A stretch of DNA of 64,000 nt from Tritrichomonas musculus. Taxonomy: Eukaryota > Parabasalia > Tritrichomonadida > Tritrichomonadidae. The stretch's first letter is position 1; each line of letters begins with the position of its first letter. Positions 9,872-19,125 of the stretch are shown in pieces. Made by a program: the position numbers and the translations under genes. The notes below the pieces were generated by a model. That model did no database searches. It was not told where the DNA came from and worked only from the letters and a program-made list of their open reading frames with translations. The stretch covers positions 434,001-498,000 of the forward strand of contig JAPFFF010000038.1 of the NCBI GenBank assembly GCA_039105265.1, written 5' to 3'.

Positions 9872-11971
9872 TTAGGAGCTATTATTTTGTATGTATGAAA
9901 GGCACCGCGAATAATAATTATAAGCTTTGAAAAAGTTGTCCATTAGATCTTCAAACAATTTGTATTTATTTTGATTTTTCTCATCAAAAGAAGGCAGCAA
10001 GTCTTTGTTCTTGTTCATTATTAATTTGAGAATCAAATACACATCAAAGATAATCTTGCTATTAAATACAAGGAGAGCATATTTAAAGAATATTAAAATT
10101 TTAGATCTGATTCCCACCGAGTTCCTAAATAAGTGGGAATGAACGGAATTAATTTCGTTTACAAAATTTAAAATTGCGTTAAATTGTCTTCCAAGTCCTT
10201 TCCATTGAGTTATACATTTAAATTTATTACAAATATTTTCAATAGTATTTTTGGCCCGACGATAAGAAAGCATTGAATTTTGAATAGCATTTTTATTTGT
10301 TGAATCTCTAATTATTTTCATAAATCCTTCAGATAAACGTGAGTGGATTTCATCTGGTTCAATTTCACACAAATTTAAAAAAGAACAAAAATTAACAAAT
10401 GTGAAACATTCAATTTTTTTGCTTTTCAAATCAATTTCAAATTCTTGAGAAATAACATTACTTATTTCATTTGTGAGAACCTTTCGTGATTTCCCTTCTT
10501 TTTCATAATGCATTGAAATTAATGAAGGAAAGAAAGAATTTATTGAATTTAATAAGCTATTGTTTTCAGAGATGATTTTTTCTGATCTTAAAGAGAGATT
10601 TAATTTCTCATAATTTTGCTCATAGTGAAAAATTTGATTGAGAAAAAGTGACTTTTGAAACAAATCATACTTTTTTTCTCCTTCAATTTGGTCATGGATA
10701 TTTTGAATATAGTAATCAATTGGATCATCACTTTGTTTCTCATATTTGTTGTAAATATCATTTTTAAACTTTTCATATTCATCAGATAAAGATACTTTCC
10801 TTAGTGGAGTATTTGATTTAGTTTTATTTGGTACATTTATCATCTTTGGTGAAAATCCTTTTTTAAATTCTACTTCTCGCAGTTTTGCTAAAGTTTCTGG
10901 TTTACATATATTTGTGGTTTGAACATCAGTTATCCCAAAGCTATAAATATCTGAAAGAATACCAATATCAAAAGGAGAAATCAGAAACTGAAATTGCCTC
11001 AAGCATAAATCGTCTGGCGTTGATGGAACGCCAATTGAAATTTCATTTTCATTTTTAACTTCACTTTTCATAGTAAAAGCATTAATAATTTGTTTACCTC
11101 TTTCTGAAAGTGTTGTTTTTAAACCTTCATTTAAAAAATCATTAATTTGTTCAATAGATGAAGGTGAAAACAAGAAATCGTCATTGTGCTTAATTATATC
11201 AAAAGATAACTTGAGAAAGTCATTGAATATAAATGTAATACATCGATTTGGCGTTTCACGATAAAACATTTCAATAATATTCTTGTGATAATTACTTAAA
11301 AAATATGAGCATGATGAAATACAACCTATCATTAATACAAAAAATTCTTCTGATTTGTAAACTTTCTGAGAGAGATTAAAACTGACTTTTGACCAAAATT
11401 TTATTAAAAATTCAAAAGCACACAAAAAATATGGGGGAAGTAAAGAATCTACAATCTTAACATCATCAGTCGATGGTGACGTTAAAAATTCAATAATAAG
11501 ATCATTTCCTAGCTTAAAATAATAATCTGATGTGAAATACCCATATACCGAAGGAAAAGTTGACCAAGAAAAAATGAATAAATAAAATATGTCTGAGGCG
11601 AAATATTTTCTAATAAGCTTGGCAAATAATTGAACTTTAACATTTAAATCACCAAAAACTTTAATAGCTGATGAATCAGCAACTAAAGGATAGTTTTTAA
11701 GTTTTTTTAAGAATACTTCATATTTCACTGAGATTAAACAATCGTATTCAGGCTGAAGTGACATGTAGAGAAGAAGAACTTGTCGTGCAGCATTTATATT
11801 TTCCAGCATCTTATTTTTCAAAGAAGTAAACTCATTTCTGAAGCTTGCTTCAAGAATGAAATTTGATGTTGAAGAGATATATTTGTAATAATTTTTGGTT
11901 AGAGTAAAATCTTTTTTTAAACCTTCTTCATAAGTTTCAAAAAAAGGAATTGGTGCATTAATAACTTCCAT
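9872..11971 (-). CDS. Large helical protein of unknown function
   Basis: The 699-residue product is not recognised. The N-terminal 300 residues are rich in Phe, Tyr, Leu and Ile and look like packed helices of a soluble repeat or tethering protein (for example FYLFIFSWSTFPSVYGYF and FFVLMIGCISSCSYFLSNY). These hydrophobic stretches are broken by charges, so true membrane spans are doubtful. The middle, about residues 300-450, is more polar with a Lys/Asp-rich linker. The C-terminal third is helical again. Start ATG 11969-11971 has CCACTTTTTGA 21-31 bases upstream. It runs in the same direction as the gene at 12074-13807, 102 bases away. Confidence 0.75.
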   Translation of the reverse strand: MEVINAPIPFFETYEEGLKKDFTLTKNYYKYISSTSNFILEASFRNEFTSLKNKMLENINAARQVLLLYMSLQPEYDCLISVKYEVFLKKLKNYPLVADSSAIKVFGDLNVKVQLFAKLIRKYFASDIFYLFIFSWSTFPSVYGYFTSDYYFKLGNDLIIEFLTSPSTDDVKIVDSLLPPYFLCAFEFLIKFWSKVSFNLSQKVYKSEEFFVLMIGCISSCSYFLSNYHKNIIEMFYRETPNRCITFIFNDFLKLSFDIIKHNDDFLFSPSSIEQINDFLNEGLKTTLSERGKQIINAFTMKSEVKNENEISIGVPSTPDDLCLRQFQFLISPFDIGILSDIYSFGITDVQTTNICKPETLAKLREVEFKKGFSPKMINVPNKTKSNTPLRKVSLSDEYEKFKNDIYNKYEKQSDDPIDYYIQNIHDQIEGEKKYDLFQKSLFLNQIFHYEQNYEKLNLSLRSEKIISENNSLLNSINSFFPSLISMHYEKEGKSRKVLTNEISNVISQEFEIDLKSKKIECFTFVNFCSFLNLCEIEPDEIHSRLSEGFMKIIRDSTNKNAIQNSMLSYRRAKNTIENICNKFKCITQWKGLGRQFNAILNFVNEINSVHSHLFRNSVGIRSKILIFFKYALLVFNSKIIFDVYLILKLIMNKNKDLLPSFDEKNQNKYKLFEDLMDNFFKAYNYYSRCLSYIQNNSS

Positions 11972-11991
11972 TCAATAAAATTTTATAATTT

Positions 11992-12002
11992 TCAAAAAGT
12001 GG
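11992..12002 (-). promoter_or_regulatory. CCACTTTTTGA element upstream of the 699-residue gene
   Basis: On the minus strand CCACTTTTTGA lies 21-31 bases before the ATG at 11971. It is the full form of the element seen ahead of the genes starting at 829 and 13807. A core-promoter role is inferred, not shown. Confidence 0.4.
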
Positions 12003-12073
12003 AATCGTGATCGTAAATCTTTCAAAATTAAAAACAATTTTTTATATATATAAACAAATACAAATATTTTAAA

Positions 12074-13807
12074 TTACCACAAGTTATCATCTAATAACGG
12101 AAGTCCGGCAACTTTTGATACTGTGAATCTTGCATAATCAAGCTGATTCCTTTGAGTCGCATTAACATTATATGGGTATGTTTTCATTACATCGTCAGTT
12201 GGCTTTAAAATCCCTTTCATTATTCCTTTAAGCATTACAAAATAGTCAGCGACCGTTACAGAGCCAGAATTTGTGATTGCCTTGAAAATTTTGCTCATCA
12301 AATTAGCATCGTTCATCCTATAAGCAACAATTAAATTTCCAACATGGTCTTGATTTAATTGAACTTTCTTTTTATTAAGTTTATCGTACTGATTAATAAT
12401 CTGCTTTACTATTCTCAATAACTCATGAAATCCTGACGAAAAAGGAGCATCAAGGAGTTCATTTTTAATTGAAGGCTCTGATTGAATTCCTGGATCAAAT
12501 AAAAACATTTCGTTTTGATCATTACAAGCTATTGCATCGCTACTATATTCAAGTAAATCTTCTGTTTGAAGGCGAATTTTTTCAACTTCATGTTTTCGTG
12601 AAAAATCATCGATAATATTAAAGAATATTTCATCACCAACTGTAACATACAATTCAATAACAGCATCAATGTAATCTGAATATGTACCAGTTAATGGGGA
12701 TTTGACAATTCGGTTCTCTTCTTTGGTCAGTATTAGATCAGTTCCACTATCTGTGGGCCATCCAGCAGCAATTGATGCTAAATTTAAATACCCAACAGCA
12801 TCAGAATACTTTTTGGTGGCTGTACAAATTCGACCAAGACAAATTGCACACTTTGGATTACTCCACACATTGGATCTAAGAAGTGGTACAAAAGTAGAAC
12901 AGCGATCAATTTTCATCCGATTGCAATAATGATTTGAAACAATTATTGCACTTGTTAAATCATCACAAAAATAATCGAGATGGTGCTCAAGATAAAAGTA
13001 AAGAGCCGAGCAAAGCTCTCTGTTTTCTGGTAATATTTGACGGATATAAAACATTAAAAAAGGATTTGTATGCTCAAATTCATGTAAATACTTAGAAATT
13101 GATTTTACATCTAAGTTCATAATTAATATATGTGCAAGAGCAAATTGAAGTTCATGCGAAATTGAATGATGTTGAGTTATATAAACAATCTCTTCAAGGC
13201 TTATATCTCTAGGCTTCATAATATTAATATAACGATTATCATATAAAAAGCCACCAATAATTGACGCAAATAATGGAAATGGTGCTCTATAATAACGAAG
13301 AAGACTTGAATATTCAAAGTGAAGGAAATTCTTGTCAGTTAATTTATCGATATTTGTCACTATATTCAAGTCTTCATCTATTTGAACCGTAAACTCTTCG
13401 TTTGAAAAAGAATTATAACAGCGAAATTTCCCACCTATAAGTTTATATTTTTTCATTTCTTTCTGATTTTGTTGGGTTTGATAATCAACAAGCGAATTAT
13501 AATATTCTATAAATGATTCGGGAGATTTTATTAGTAAACCTAGTATAGTATGGCAATAGTATTTTGGAGTTGAATCTTCTGAATCTAATTGTTGTTTTGC
13601 AACAATAACGCAATCATCTGGCCCAAGACCAGAAATGTCATTTTTATACTGCAAATTTCTTTTTTCGATTAAACAATTTCCTTCTTCTTCATCCAAAAAA
13701 TCAATTTCCATTTCAAAATATGATTGGACCAAATACAATCTTAAAATTCCTCTCTTATTTACATCCAATATTCTCTTTTTCTTGGCATATACAAAAAAAA
13801 AATTCAT
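12074..13807 (-). CDS. TPR/helical-repeat protein, possibly ChAPs (Bud7/Bch1)-like
   Basis: The 577-residue product has an N-terminal beta-rich part (residues about 1-170), then helical repeats. The segment FALAHILIMNLDVKSISKYL followed by LYFYLEHHLDYFCDDLTSAI and CAICLGRICTATKKYSDAVGYLNLAS has TPR-like spacing. The overall order recalls ChAPs, the Chs5-Arf1-binding exomer subunits that carry cargo from Golgi to plasma membrane. The match is from memory and weak; another TPR scaffold is possible. Start: ATG 13805-13807 is the first in frame, but an internal Met (about residue 32, before EIDFLDEEEGN) begins the acidic conserved-looking part and could be the real start. A CACTTTTT element is about 35 bases upstream of the first ATG, favouring that one. 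Confidence 0.55.
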   Translation of the reverse strand: MNFFFVYAKKKRILDVNKRGILRLYLVQSYFEMEIDFLDEEEGNCLIEKRNLQYKNDISGLGPDDCVIVAKQQLDSEDSTPKYYCHTILGLLIKSPESFIEYYNSLVDYQTQQNQKEMKKYKLIGGKFRCYNSFSNEEFTVQIDEDLNIVTNIDKLTDKNFLHFEYSSLLRYYRAPFPLFASIIGGFLYDNRYINIMKPRDISLEEIVYITQHHSISHELQFALAHILIMNLDVKSISKYLHEFEHTNPFLMFYIRQILPENRELCSALYFYLEHHLDYFCDDLTSAIIVSNHYCNRMKIDRCSTFVPLLRSNVWSNPKCAICLGRICTATKKYSDAVGYLNLASIAAGWPTDSGTDLILTKEENRIVKSPLTGTYSDYIDAVIELYVTVGDEIFFNIIDDFSRKHEVEKIRLQTEDLLEYSSDAIACNDQNEMFLFDPGIQSEPSIKNELLDAPFSSGFHELLRIVKQIINQYDKLNKKKVQLNQDHVGNLIVAYRMNDANLMSKIFKAITNSGSVTVADYFVMLKGIMKGILKPTDDVMKTYPYNVNATQRNQLDYARFTVSKVAGLPLLDDNLW

Positions 13808-13837
13808 ATAACTAATACTATCAAACTATGTTCTCAA

Positions 13838-13846
13838 TAAAAAGTG
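13838..13846 (-). promoter_or_regulatory. CACTTTTTA element upstream of the helical-repeat gene
   Basis: Minus-strand CACTTTTTA about 31-39 bases before the ATG at 13807. It is the third instance of this element ahead of a minus-strand gene in the first 14 kb. Confidence 0.3.
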
Positions 13847-14036
13847 AAATATTATGCTATTTTTGAATTAATGATATATAAATACTTATAAACTAATATT
13901 TTTTATCAAAAAAAAAAGCTTAGATTTCTATACATTTATCAAAAAGATTAAAATATTTTATATAATATGTGTCAATAAATCGTGGAAATAATTAAAAGAA
14001 ATCAATCAATTGTTTGAACAAATAAAATAAACATGA

Positions 14037-14252
14037 TTAAAAAGGCATTTTCATATAAAATCTTGTAACCCAGTTGGTAGATCCTGGACCAATCCATGTT
14101 GTAGCAATTGGCAAAAAGTAATGAGCATCCCAATTCATGATCCATCCAAAAACGTGACGTACAAAATCGCGCATATTTTTAAAGGGCTCAAGATGTCCGT
14201 CGTCTGGTGGAGCATCGTCTGGGACATGGGGCAAATTACTCATATCATCCAT
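14037..14252 (-). CDS. Small protein of unknown function (71 residues)
   Basis: A compact frame from ATG 14250-14252 with a base composition clearly less A+T-rich than its flanks, which supports real coding. The first 25 residues are Asp/Pro-rich (DDAPPDDGHLEPF). The rest is aromatic: HVFGWIMNWDAHYFLPIATT and WIGPGSTNWVTRFYMKMPF. The aromatic half could lie on or in a membrane, but no clean 20-residue span is seen. No family recognised. It sits 112 bases downstream of the DUF4457 gene in the same direction. Confidence 0.65.
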   Translation of the reverse strand: MDDMSNLPHVPDDAPPDDGHLEPFKNMRDFVRHVFGWIMNWDAHYFLPIATTWIGPGSTNWVTRFYMKMPF

Positions 14253-14363
14253 TATTTTAAAAAAAAAAAAAAATATTTAGAAAAAGTTTCATTTCTATAG
14301 AAATATTGAAACAATAAAAAACATGTTTATATAAACACCGCAAAAATGGATGATAATATTCTT

Positions 14364-15704
14364 CTACGAATTATTTGAGCTGGAGAGCGTGGGTAAACTT
14401 GCAAGCTGATTATTATCAACATCATCCACTCTTGTTGTCTGAATTGTAGCTATTGCAGGTACATCTTTCCACTTTTCCATTTCTGTTAGCCAAACATCAG
14501 TTACACCTTCAACAATTTTAGATGTCATTCCTTTTGCCTTATTTAAGCAGCCTGACCAAACGATGTTATCATCAACAGTAATCAGAGCTTTTTTCACGCC
14601 AATATCAACATCAGAACCATTGTAATTCCAAATTCTAACCAAAATGATTGGAATTGGCTTATTGAATGTAACAACATACCATATTTTGTCGTTCGGATTA
14701 TCTCTGTGAGCTATCCACATATCTTTTTCATCCATTGTGCGCTTTTGTTCTTTTAAGAGATGGAAAGGTGAATAAACGCTTGTGGCGCCTGTAACTTTTA
14801 TAGTTTTTATGGATGAAAATGAAATTTCTTTTCCTTCCTTTGAGCAGAAAAACTGAATTGAATTAAGACCAACGTCTTTACTTCCTGGAGTAAATGTATC
14901 AATTAATTTAATTGCTATCTGCTTAGCCGGATGAACTAAAATTCGACCATACTTGTCTGTATCATAAAGAGTATCATCATCAAATAGTTTTGCAAAGTTA
15001 AATATAGACATTTTCAAATCATCACTTAACTTAATATGAGCAACAATACCAAATTGGCAGGGTACTTCTCCTTCATATAATCGTTTTTTATTGAAGTAGA
15101 CTCGAAATCCTTTTAATTGTGAATCTGTGTCAAGTTTTCCATTCCAAATTCGGATGTATTCTGGGGCTTTGGTAGATGTAAAAGAAAAGCATAATGAAAC
15201 TGGCCCATTTTTAAAATCCCAATTATACGACCAGCAATGGCGTGGAGTTTTAACAAGTGTTCTATTGCATATTGATTGCAGATCATTTATATATTGTTTA
15301 TCAATTTCGTTTTTATTTGTGAAAGAAGCTCGAACATCAGGTATTGGAATTCTATCTTCCGTTAAAAAATCAATTTCTGAACATGTTATACATTCAGATT
15401 GGCCCCATGTTGATAACAGAAGAACAACAAATTCGTAATCAATTTCTGGAAGAGGTAAAGATTGTGGTGCATGTGTAACAGCACGTATTTTAGATAATTT
15501 TTGCATATTTAATGGAGAATCAGCTTTTACTACTAATGATGGAGCTTTAGATAGTTTCAGTGAATTTGGCCTTTGAGCACTTGAAGAAGGTACTAATTCA
15601 AGAGGCAAATCAACTGAACACCTTTTAAACTTTCTTGCTGCGGCAAGTGACCTATTTGGGTGTTTTCTGGGAACAGCATCAGGAATAGGACATTTTAACT
15701 TCAT
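14364..15704 (-). CDS. DUF4457/KATNIP-like protein
   Basis: The 446-residue product carries two related modules, about residues 85-240 and 290-430. The second contains KPIPIILVRIWNYNGSDVDI, GVKKALITVDDNIVWSGCL and a following Gly. The first contains APEYIRIWNGKLDTDSQLKG, FRVYFNKKRLYEGEVP. The pattern RIWNYN...GV+...ILLD...I(W/F).G is that of DUF4457, the domain of KATNIP (KIAA0556), a microtubule- and katanin-associated protein of ciliary bases. Human KATNIP is far longer (about 1600 residues), so this is a short relative with one domain pair. The N terminus is basic and Pro/Ser-rich. Other axoneme-type genes lie downstream in the window. Confidence 0.7.
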   Translation of the reverse strand: MKLKCPIPDAVPRKHPNRSLAAARKFKRCSVDLPLELVPSSSAQRPNSLKLSKAPSLVVKADSPLNMQKLSKIRAVTHAPQSLPLPEIDYEFVVLLLSTWGQSECITCSEIDFLTEDRIPIPDVRASFTNKNEIDKQYINDLQSICNRTLVKTPRHCWSYNWDFKNGPVSLCFSFTSTKAPEYIRIWNGKLDTDSQLKGFRVYFNKKRLYEGEVPCQFGIVAHIKLSDDLKMSIFNFAKLFDDDTLYDTDKYGRILVHPAKQIAIKLIDTFTPGSKDVGLNSIQFFCSKEGKEISFSSIKTIKVTGATSVYSPFHLLKEQKRTMDEKDMWIAHRDNPNDKIWYVVTFNKPIPIILVRIWNYNGSDVDIGVKKALITVDDNIVWSGCLNKAKGMTSKIVEGVTDVWLTEMEKWKDVPAIATIQTTRVDDVDNNQLASLPTLSSSNNS

Positions 15705-16083
15705 TACATAAAATTACAAATTTGAGAAGAAAAACACTATTGAAAAATTAAAAATTTGAGAAGGGAAAACTGATTATTTAGAAATATATTTGAATGTAAA
15801 ATCCGTTTAAATTATTTACATTATATTTTATCTTTATTTGAGGAAAAACAGTAAGATCACCATTAGCAGAAAAAAGCCAACATTAAAAATTTAAATTTTT
15901 TTGATCAAAATTTTTGTAATTTATAGATTGTACATTTATGAGAATATACATATAAATAAGAACAAAGGACGCATTCCTAATCAAAATAAAACAAAGTCAT
16001 TAAATGAATCAAATACGAATAAAAAAACAATTTATTAAAATACAAACATTATTAAAAGCTATATAAAAACATGTAAATATATA
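15705..16083. other. A+T-rich spacer
   Basis: No gene is seen. A TTCTCAAATTT string (minus strand) occurs twice about 40 bases apart at 15720-15765, upstream of the DUF4457 gene. Confidence 0.6.
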
Positions 16084-19000
16084 TTAAATATTAATTTTTG
16101 GTAATGCATTTGTTTGAATCTTACGAACAGTCAAGGAATCTGAATCACCTTTTCGTATAGGTGTCCGATATATATTTTCAAATCTAGGTTTTCCTTGAAT
16201 TTGATTTGATTGTTTTTTAACATGATCAACATAAGGTTCTTCAAGAGTTAATGGGGGTCTTTCAATTTGACCTTTTCTTATAGGCTCATTTTTCTTAACT
16301 GGAGTAACAACGCCATAAAATCTTTTAGTATGTTTCATAGGCTTTGCTACATAATTTCTCTTTTCAAAAGTTGATTTTGGTCTATATTTATCTTCTTGAG
16401 ATTGATATAAAGGCACATTAAAAAGATCTTGTTCAGGTATTATTGTTTTAAAATCAGATAATATTTCACCTCGAGACTCTTTCAGCCATCTTTGGTCACT
16501 CATTGCCAAAGATAAATCTTTATCAGTCCATGGTTCTTGATTCACATCAACAAGAAGTTTTTCTCTTTTGCTCATAGCTGATTTAGGAGAACGATAGTAA
16601 TAAAACGGTTGTCCGTTTCTCACTTCACTTCCATTTTCTTCTCTAAGTCTCTTAACAAAAGTGTTCATGCTAGCTTCCGAAGCAAGTGACTTAAAATCTT
16701 CCGGTTCAACAATTTCCCAATCAGAATTCAAATCATCAACCGTCGAAATTTCATTTGCATCTGTTTGAGCAATTGATGACGATTCTGGTATCGACGGAGT
16801 GAAAGATCCGAGAGCTGTTGTTGCTCTTGAGTTAGTCCATTTGCTACTTGCAACACTTGCTTCCCAAATTTCGGATTCACCATCATCTGCAATATTAATC
16901 AAACCTTTCTTTTTCGGGATTTTTCTATCTAGTTCAATTATATAGTTCTTGTTAATCTGATCATAATATTTAAGATCATGTACAGGAACATCGATTTTAT
17001 CTTGGTTGATTGGAGTGTATTTAAATTGCGGCTTTTCTTGAGGAAGCTGCTTTTCTTCATTTGAAATGGGTGTGAAACGTGCTGAACGGATATTTTTTAT
17101 TTCTGGTGTTGCAGTCGAAAAAGCAAGTTCTTCGAGAGTTAGTAATTGACCTTTTTTAGCATTTAGCATCTCGAAATCTTCTTTTTTGGGCCATAAGTTG
17201 TTTTTGGTGATATCAGAAAATATTTTAACATTTAATAGTTGATTGATTTGATTTAATATAAGAAAACAATTTGACAGATGAGATTTTTGCATATAAATTT
17301 CTGGTTCTTGTAATAATTGATCGATTGGATCTTTTAATTTGAATTTTTTGACTGCACAATCAAATTGCCAATATAATCTTTCCGTGAATAATTGTGAATC
17401 ATCTAATAATACAGTGCAACTTTTTGATTTTTCAGTTTCAAAGAAACAATTCAGAATTCTCTCAGCATCTGATTCTTGAAGTGCCTCTAAAAATATCATT
17501 TGTGATTGTGGTTGAAACATAAGAATTGTTCCGCTGACAGCTTCTGATGAAACAGAATCAATCTTCATCATAGAAACAGATGATGGGTCTCTTTGATCAA
17601 AAGCTTTCGAATTGATTTCTATAATTTGAGATTGAATTTTTGAAAGAAATTCAAAATTTTCATTTGATTTTGATGATATAAAATATCGATGATATAGAAG
17701 AGGCTTGGTAGATTTACTATTTTTCTTAGATTTATCTTCGTTTACATTGAGACCGCCACTTAATGATAACTTTCTATTTGATTGTTTTTTTGCATTTGAG
17801 CCAGAATTTGCTAACTGTGGAAGAGCTGGCATGCACGAAGCTAAATCCTCAATTTCAATTGTTACATATGTTCCTGCTTCAATATAGAATGGCATTTGAA
17901 TAATACTGCTATTCCTTTGTACGAATGGCTTTATACAATTTAAATATCGGCCAGTATTTAATTCAAACTTAGTGGTCCCAAATGGATGTGGTATACTATC
18001 TTTTTTAACATCTAATATTTGCTCAAGTGAAAGATTTGGAATACTTGAAGTCTGTTGATTAATATCTACTTTGGCCTCAGGAGCTATAAAGCCAGAGCCA
18101 ATCATGATTTTTCCTTCTGGATTTTTATTTTCACGATCATGAAGTTCAATTTGAATTTCTTTAATTGTACTTTTCTGATCGCACCAAAATAAAAGAGGAA
18201 GATTATATTTAATATCTGCTGAGAATTGGTTACTCGAAATTGTAGCATAAGAAATTGTATTGGTATTGCTTGTTGAATTTATATTTGAATTTGAATTGTT
18301 CACTGGTGTATTTTTTAAATTAAAATTCGAATTAGATGATGAATTTCTTAAATTTGAATTTGAACTCGTATTAATTAATGGTTTTTGATTTGCATTTAAA
18401 TTTGTGCTCGGTGATTCTATAGGGATAACGACATTGAAAATTAAATATGGTGGTAAAAATTTGTTTAATTTGAGGTCATTGAAATCCATTGGTTTATCTG
18501 GAATTTGATGAACACTTTTAATTAAACAAGTAAATGGCTGGAATTTTCTAATTTGAGCATCACTGAGTAAAGGATGATCTATTGAAATGGTAATTGTAAA
18601 ATTAGAAAAACCTGGAATGCAATCATAGCTAGATGAGCAGCTTAATGTGGGTTTAAAACGTCCTCCACGAACAAGTAGGATTGAAGCATCAAAAAATATG
18701 GTTGGCATTTGAACAATTGAGCTCGGTGGCTGCTGTTGTCCTTTCTTGCCAGAATTCTGTATGCGTTGGCTGCCTTTATGAGATCCAGCAGGGCGAGTAA
18801 TAAACAGGAATTTAAAAATAAGTCTTTTATCTTTAATTGTATTTATAAAATTATCGTCAATTTGAACAGGATTTGTTGCTTTCCATGTTGATGTAGGATG
18901 TGTAATTTCGATTTTTGGGAGTTTTTGATTTTTTGGAAGATTGAAAGGAAGTAAAAAATCAATGTCGCCTTCAAATTTAACATCATTTGAATGATCATTG

Positions 19001-19125
19001 GAATTAATCTCATATGTAAAATTAACTGTATGAACGCCATTTATATCAAGTACATTGCAGCCACATGAATCAAGAATTGCTGGTGTATCTTGTTGAGATT
19101 GCTTCCCTTTTCGACTTTTACTCAT
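16084..19125 (-). CDS. Probable ciliary protein, possibly CFAP92/DUF4550-like
   Basis: The 1013-residue product starts at ATG 19123-19125 (a TTG three codons upstream is in frame but unlikely). Residues about 20-250 are beta-rich and C2-like: PTLSCSSSYDCIPGFSNFTI, then QPFTCLIKSVHQIPDKPMDF. The second block recalls the 'PL.+.+.A.+LPD.P' start of DUF4550 proteins such as CFAP92/KIAA1257. An Asn/Ser-rich linker (about 245-300) and a helical central part with LNAKKGQLLTLEELAFS follow. The C terminus (about 800-1013) is basic and unstructured with many Pro. The ciliary reading rests on this partial match and on the neighbouring DUF4457 gene. Confidence 0.55.
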   Translation of the reverse strand: MSKSRKGKQSQQDTPAILDSCGCNVLDINGVHTVNFTYEINSNDHSNDVKFEGDIDFLLPFNLPKNQKLPKIEITHPTSTWKATNPVQIDDNFINTIKDKRLIFKFLFITRPAGSHKGSQRIQNSGKKGQQQPPSSIVQMPTIFFDASILLVRGGRFKPTLSCSSSYDCIPGFSNFTITISIDHPLLSDAQIRKFQPFTCLIKSVHQIPDKPMDFNDLKLNKFLPPYLIFNVVIPIESPSTNLNANQKPLINTSSNSNLRNSSSNSNFNLKNTPVNNSNSNINSTSNTNTISYATISSNQFSADIKYNLPLLFWCDQKSTIKEIQIELHDRENKNPEGKIMIGSGFIAPEAKVDINQQTSSIPNLSLEQILDVKKDSIPHPFGTTKFELNTGRYLNCIKPFVQRNSSIIQMPFYIEAGTYVTIEIEDLASCMPALPQLANSGSNAKKQSNRKLSLSGGLNVNEDKSKKNSKSTKPLLYHRYFISSKSNENFEFLSKIQSQIIEINSKAFDQRDPSSVSMMKIDSVSSEAVSGTILMFQPQSQMIFLEALQESDAERILNCFFETEKSKSCTVLLDDSQLFTERLYWQFDCAVKKFKLKDPIDQLLQEPEIYMQKSHLSNCFLILNQINQLLNVKIFSDITKNNLWPKKEDFEMLNAKKGQLLTLEELAFSTATPEIKNIRSARFTPISNEEKQLPQEKPQFKYTPINQDKIDVPVHDLKYYDQINKNYIIELDRKIPKKKGLINIADDGESEIWEASVASSKWTNSRATTALGSFTPSIPESSSIAQTDANEISTVDDLNSDWEIVEPEDFKSLASEASMNTFVKRLREENGSEVRNGQPFYYYRSPKSAMSKREKLLVDVNQEPWTDKDLSLAMSDQRWLKESRGEILSDFKTIIPEQDLFNVPLYQSQEDKYRPKSTFEKRNYVAKPMKHTKRFYGVVTPVKKNEPIRKGQIERPPLTLEEPYVDHVKKQSNQIQGKPRFENIYRTPIRKGDSDSLTVRKIQTNALPKINI

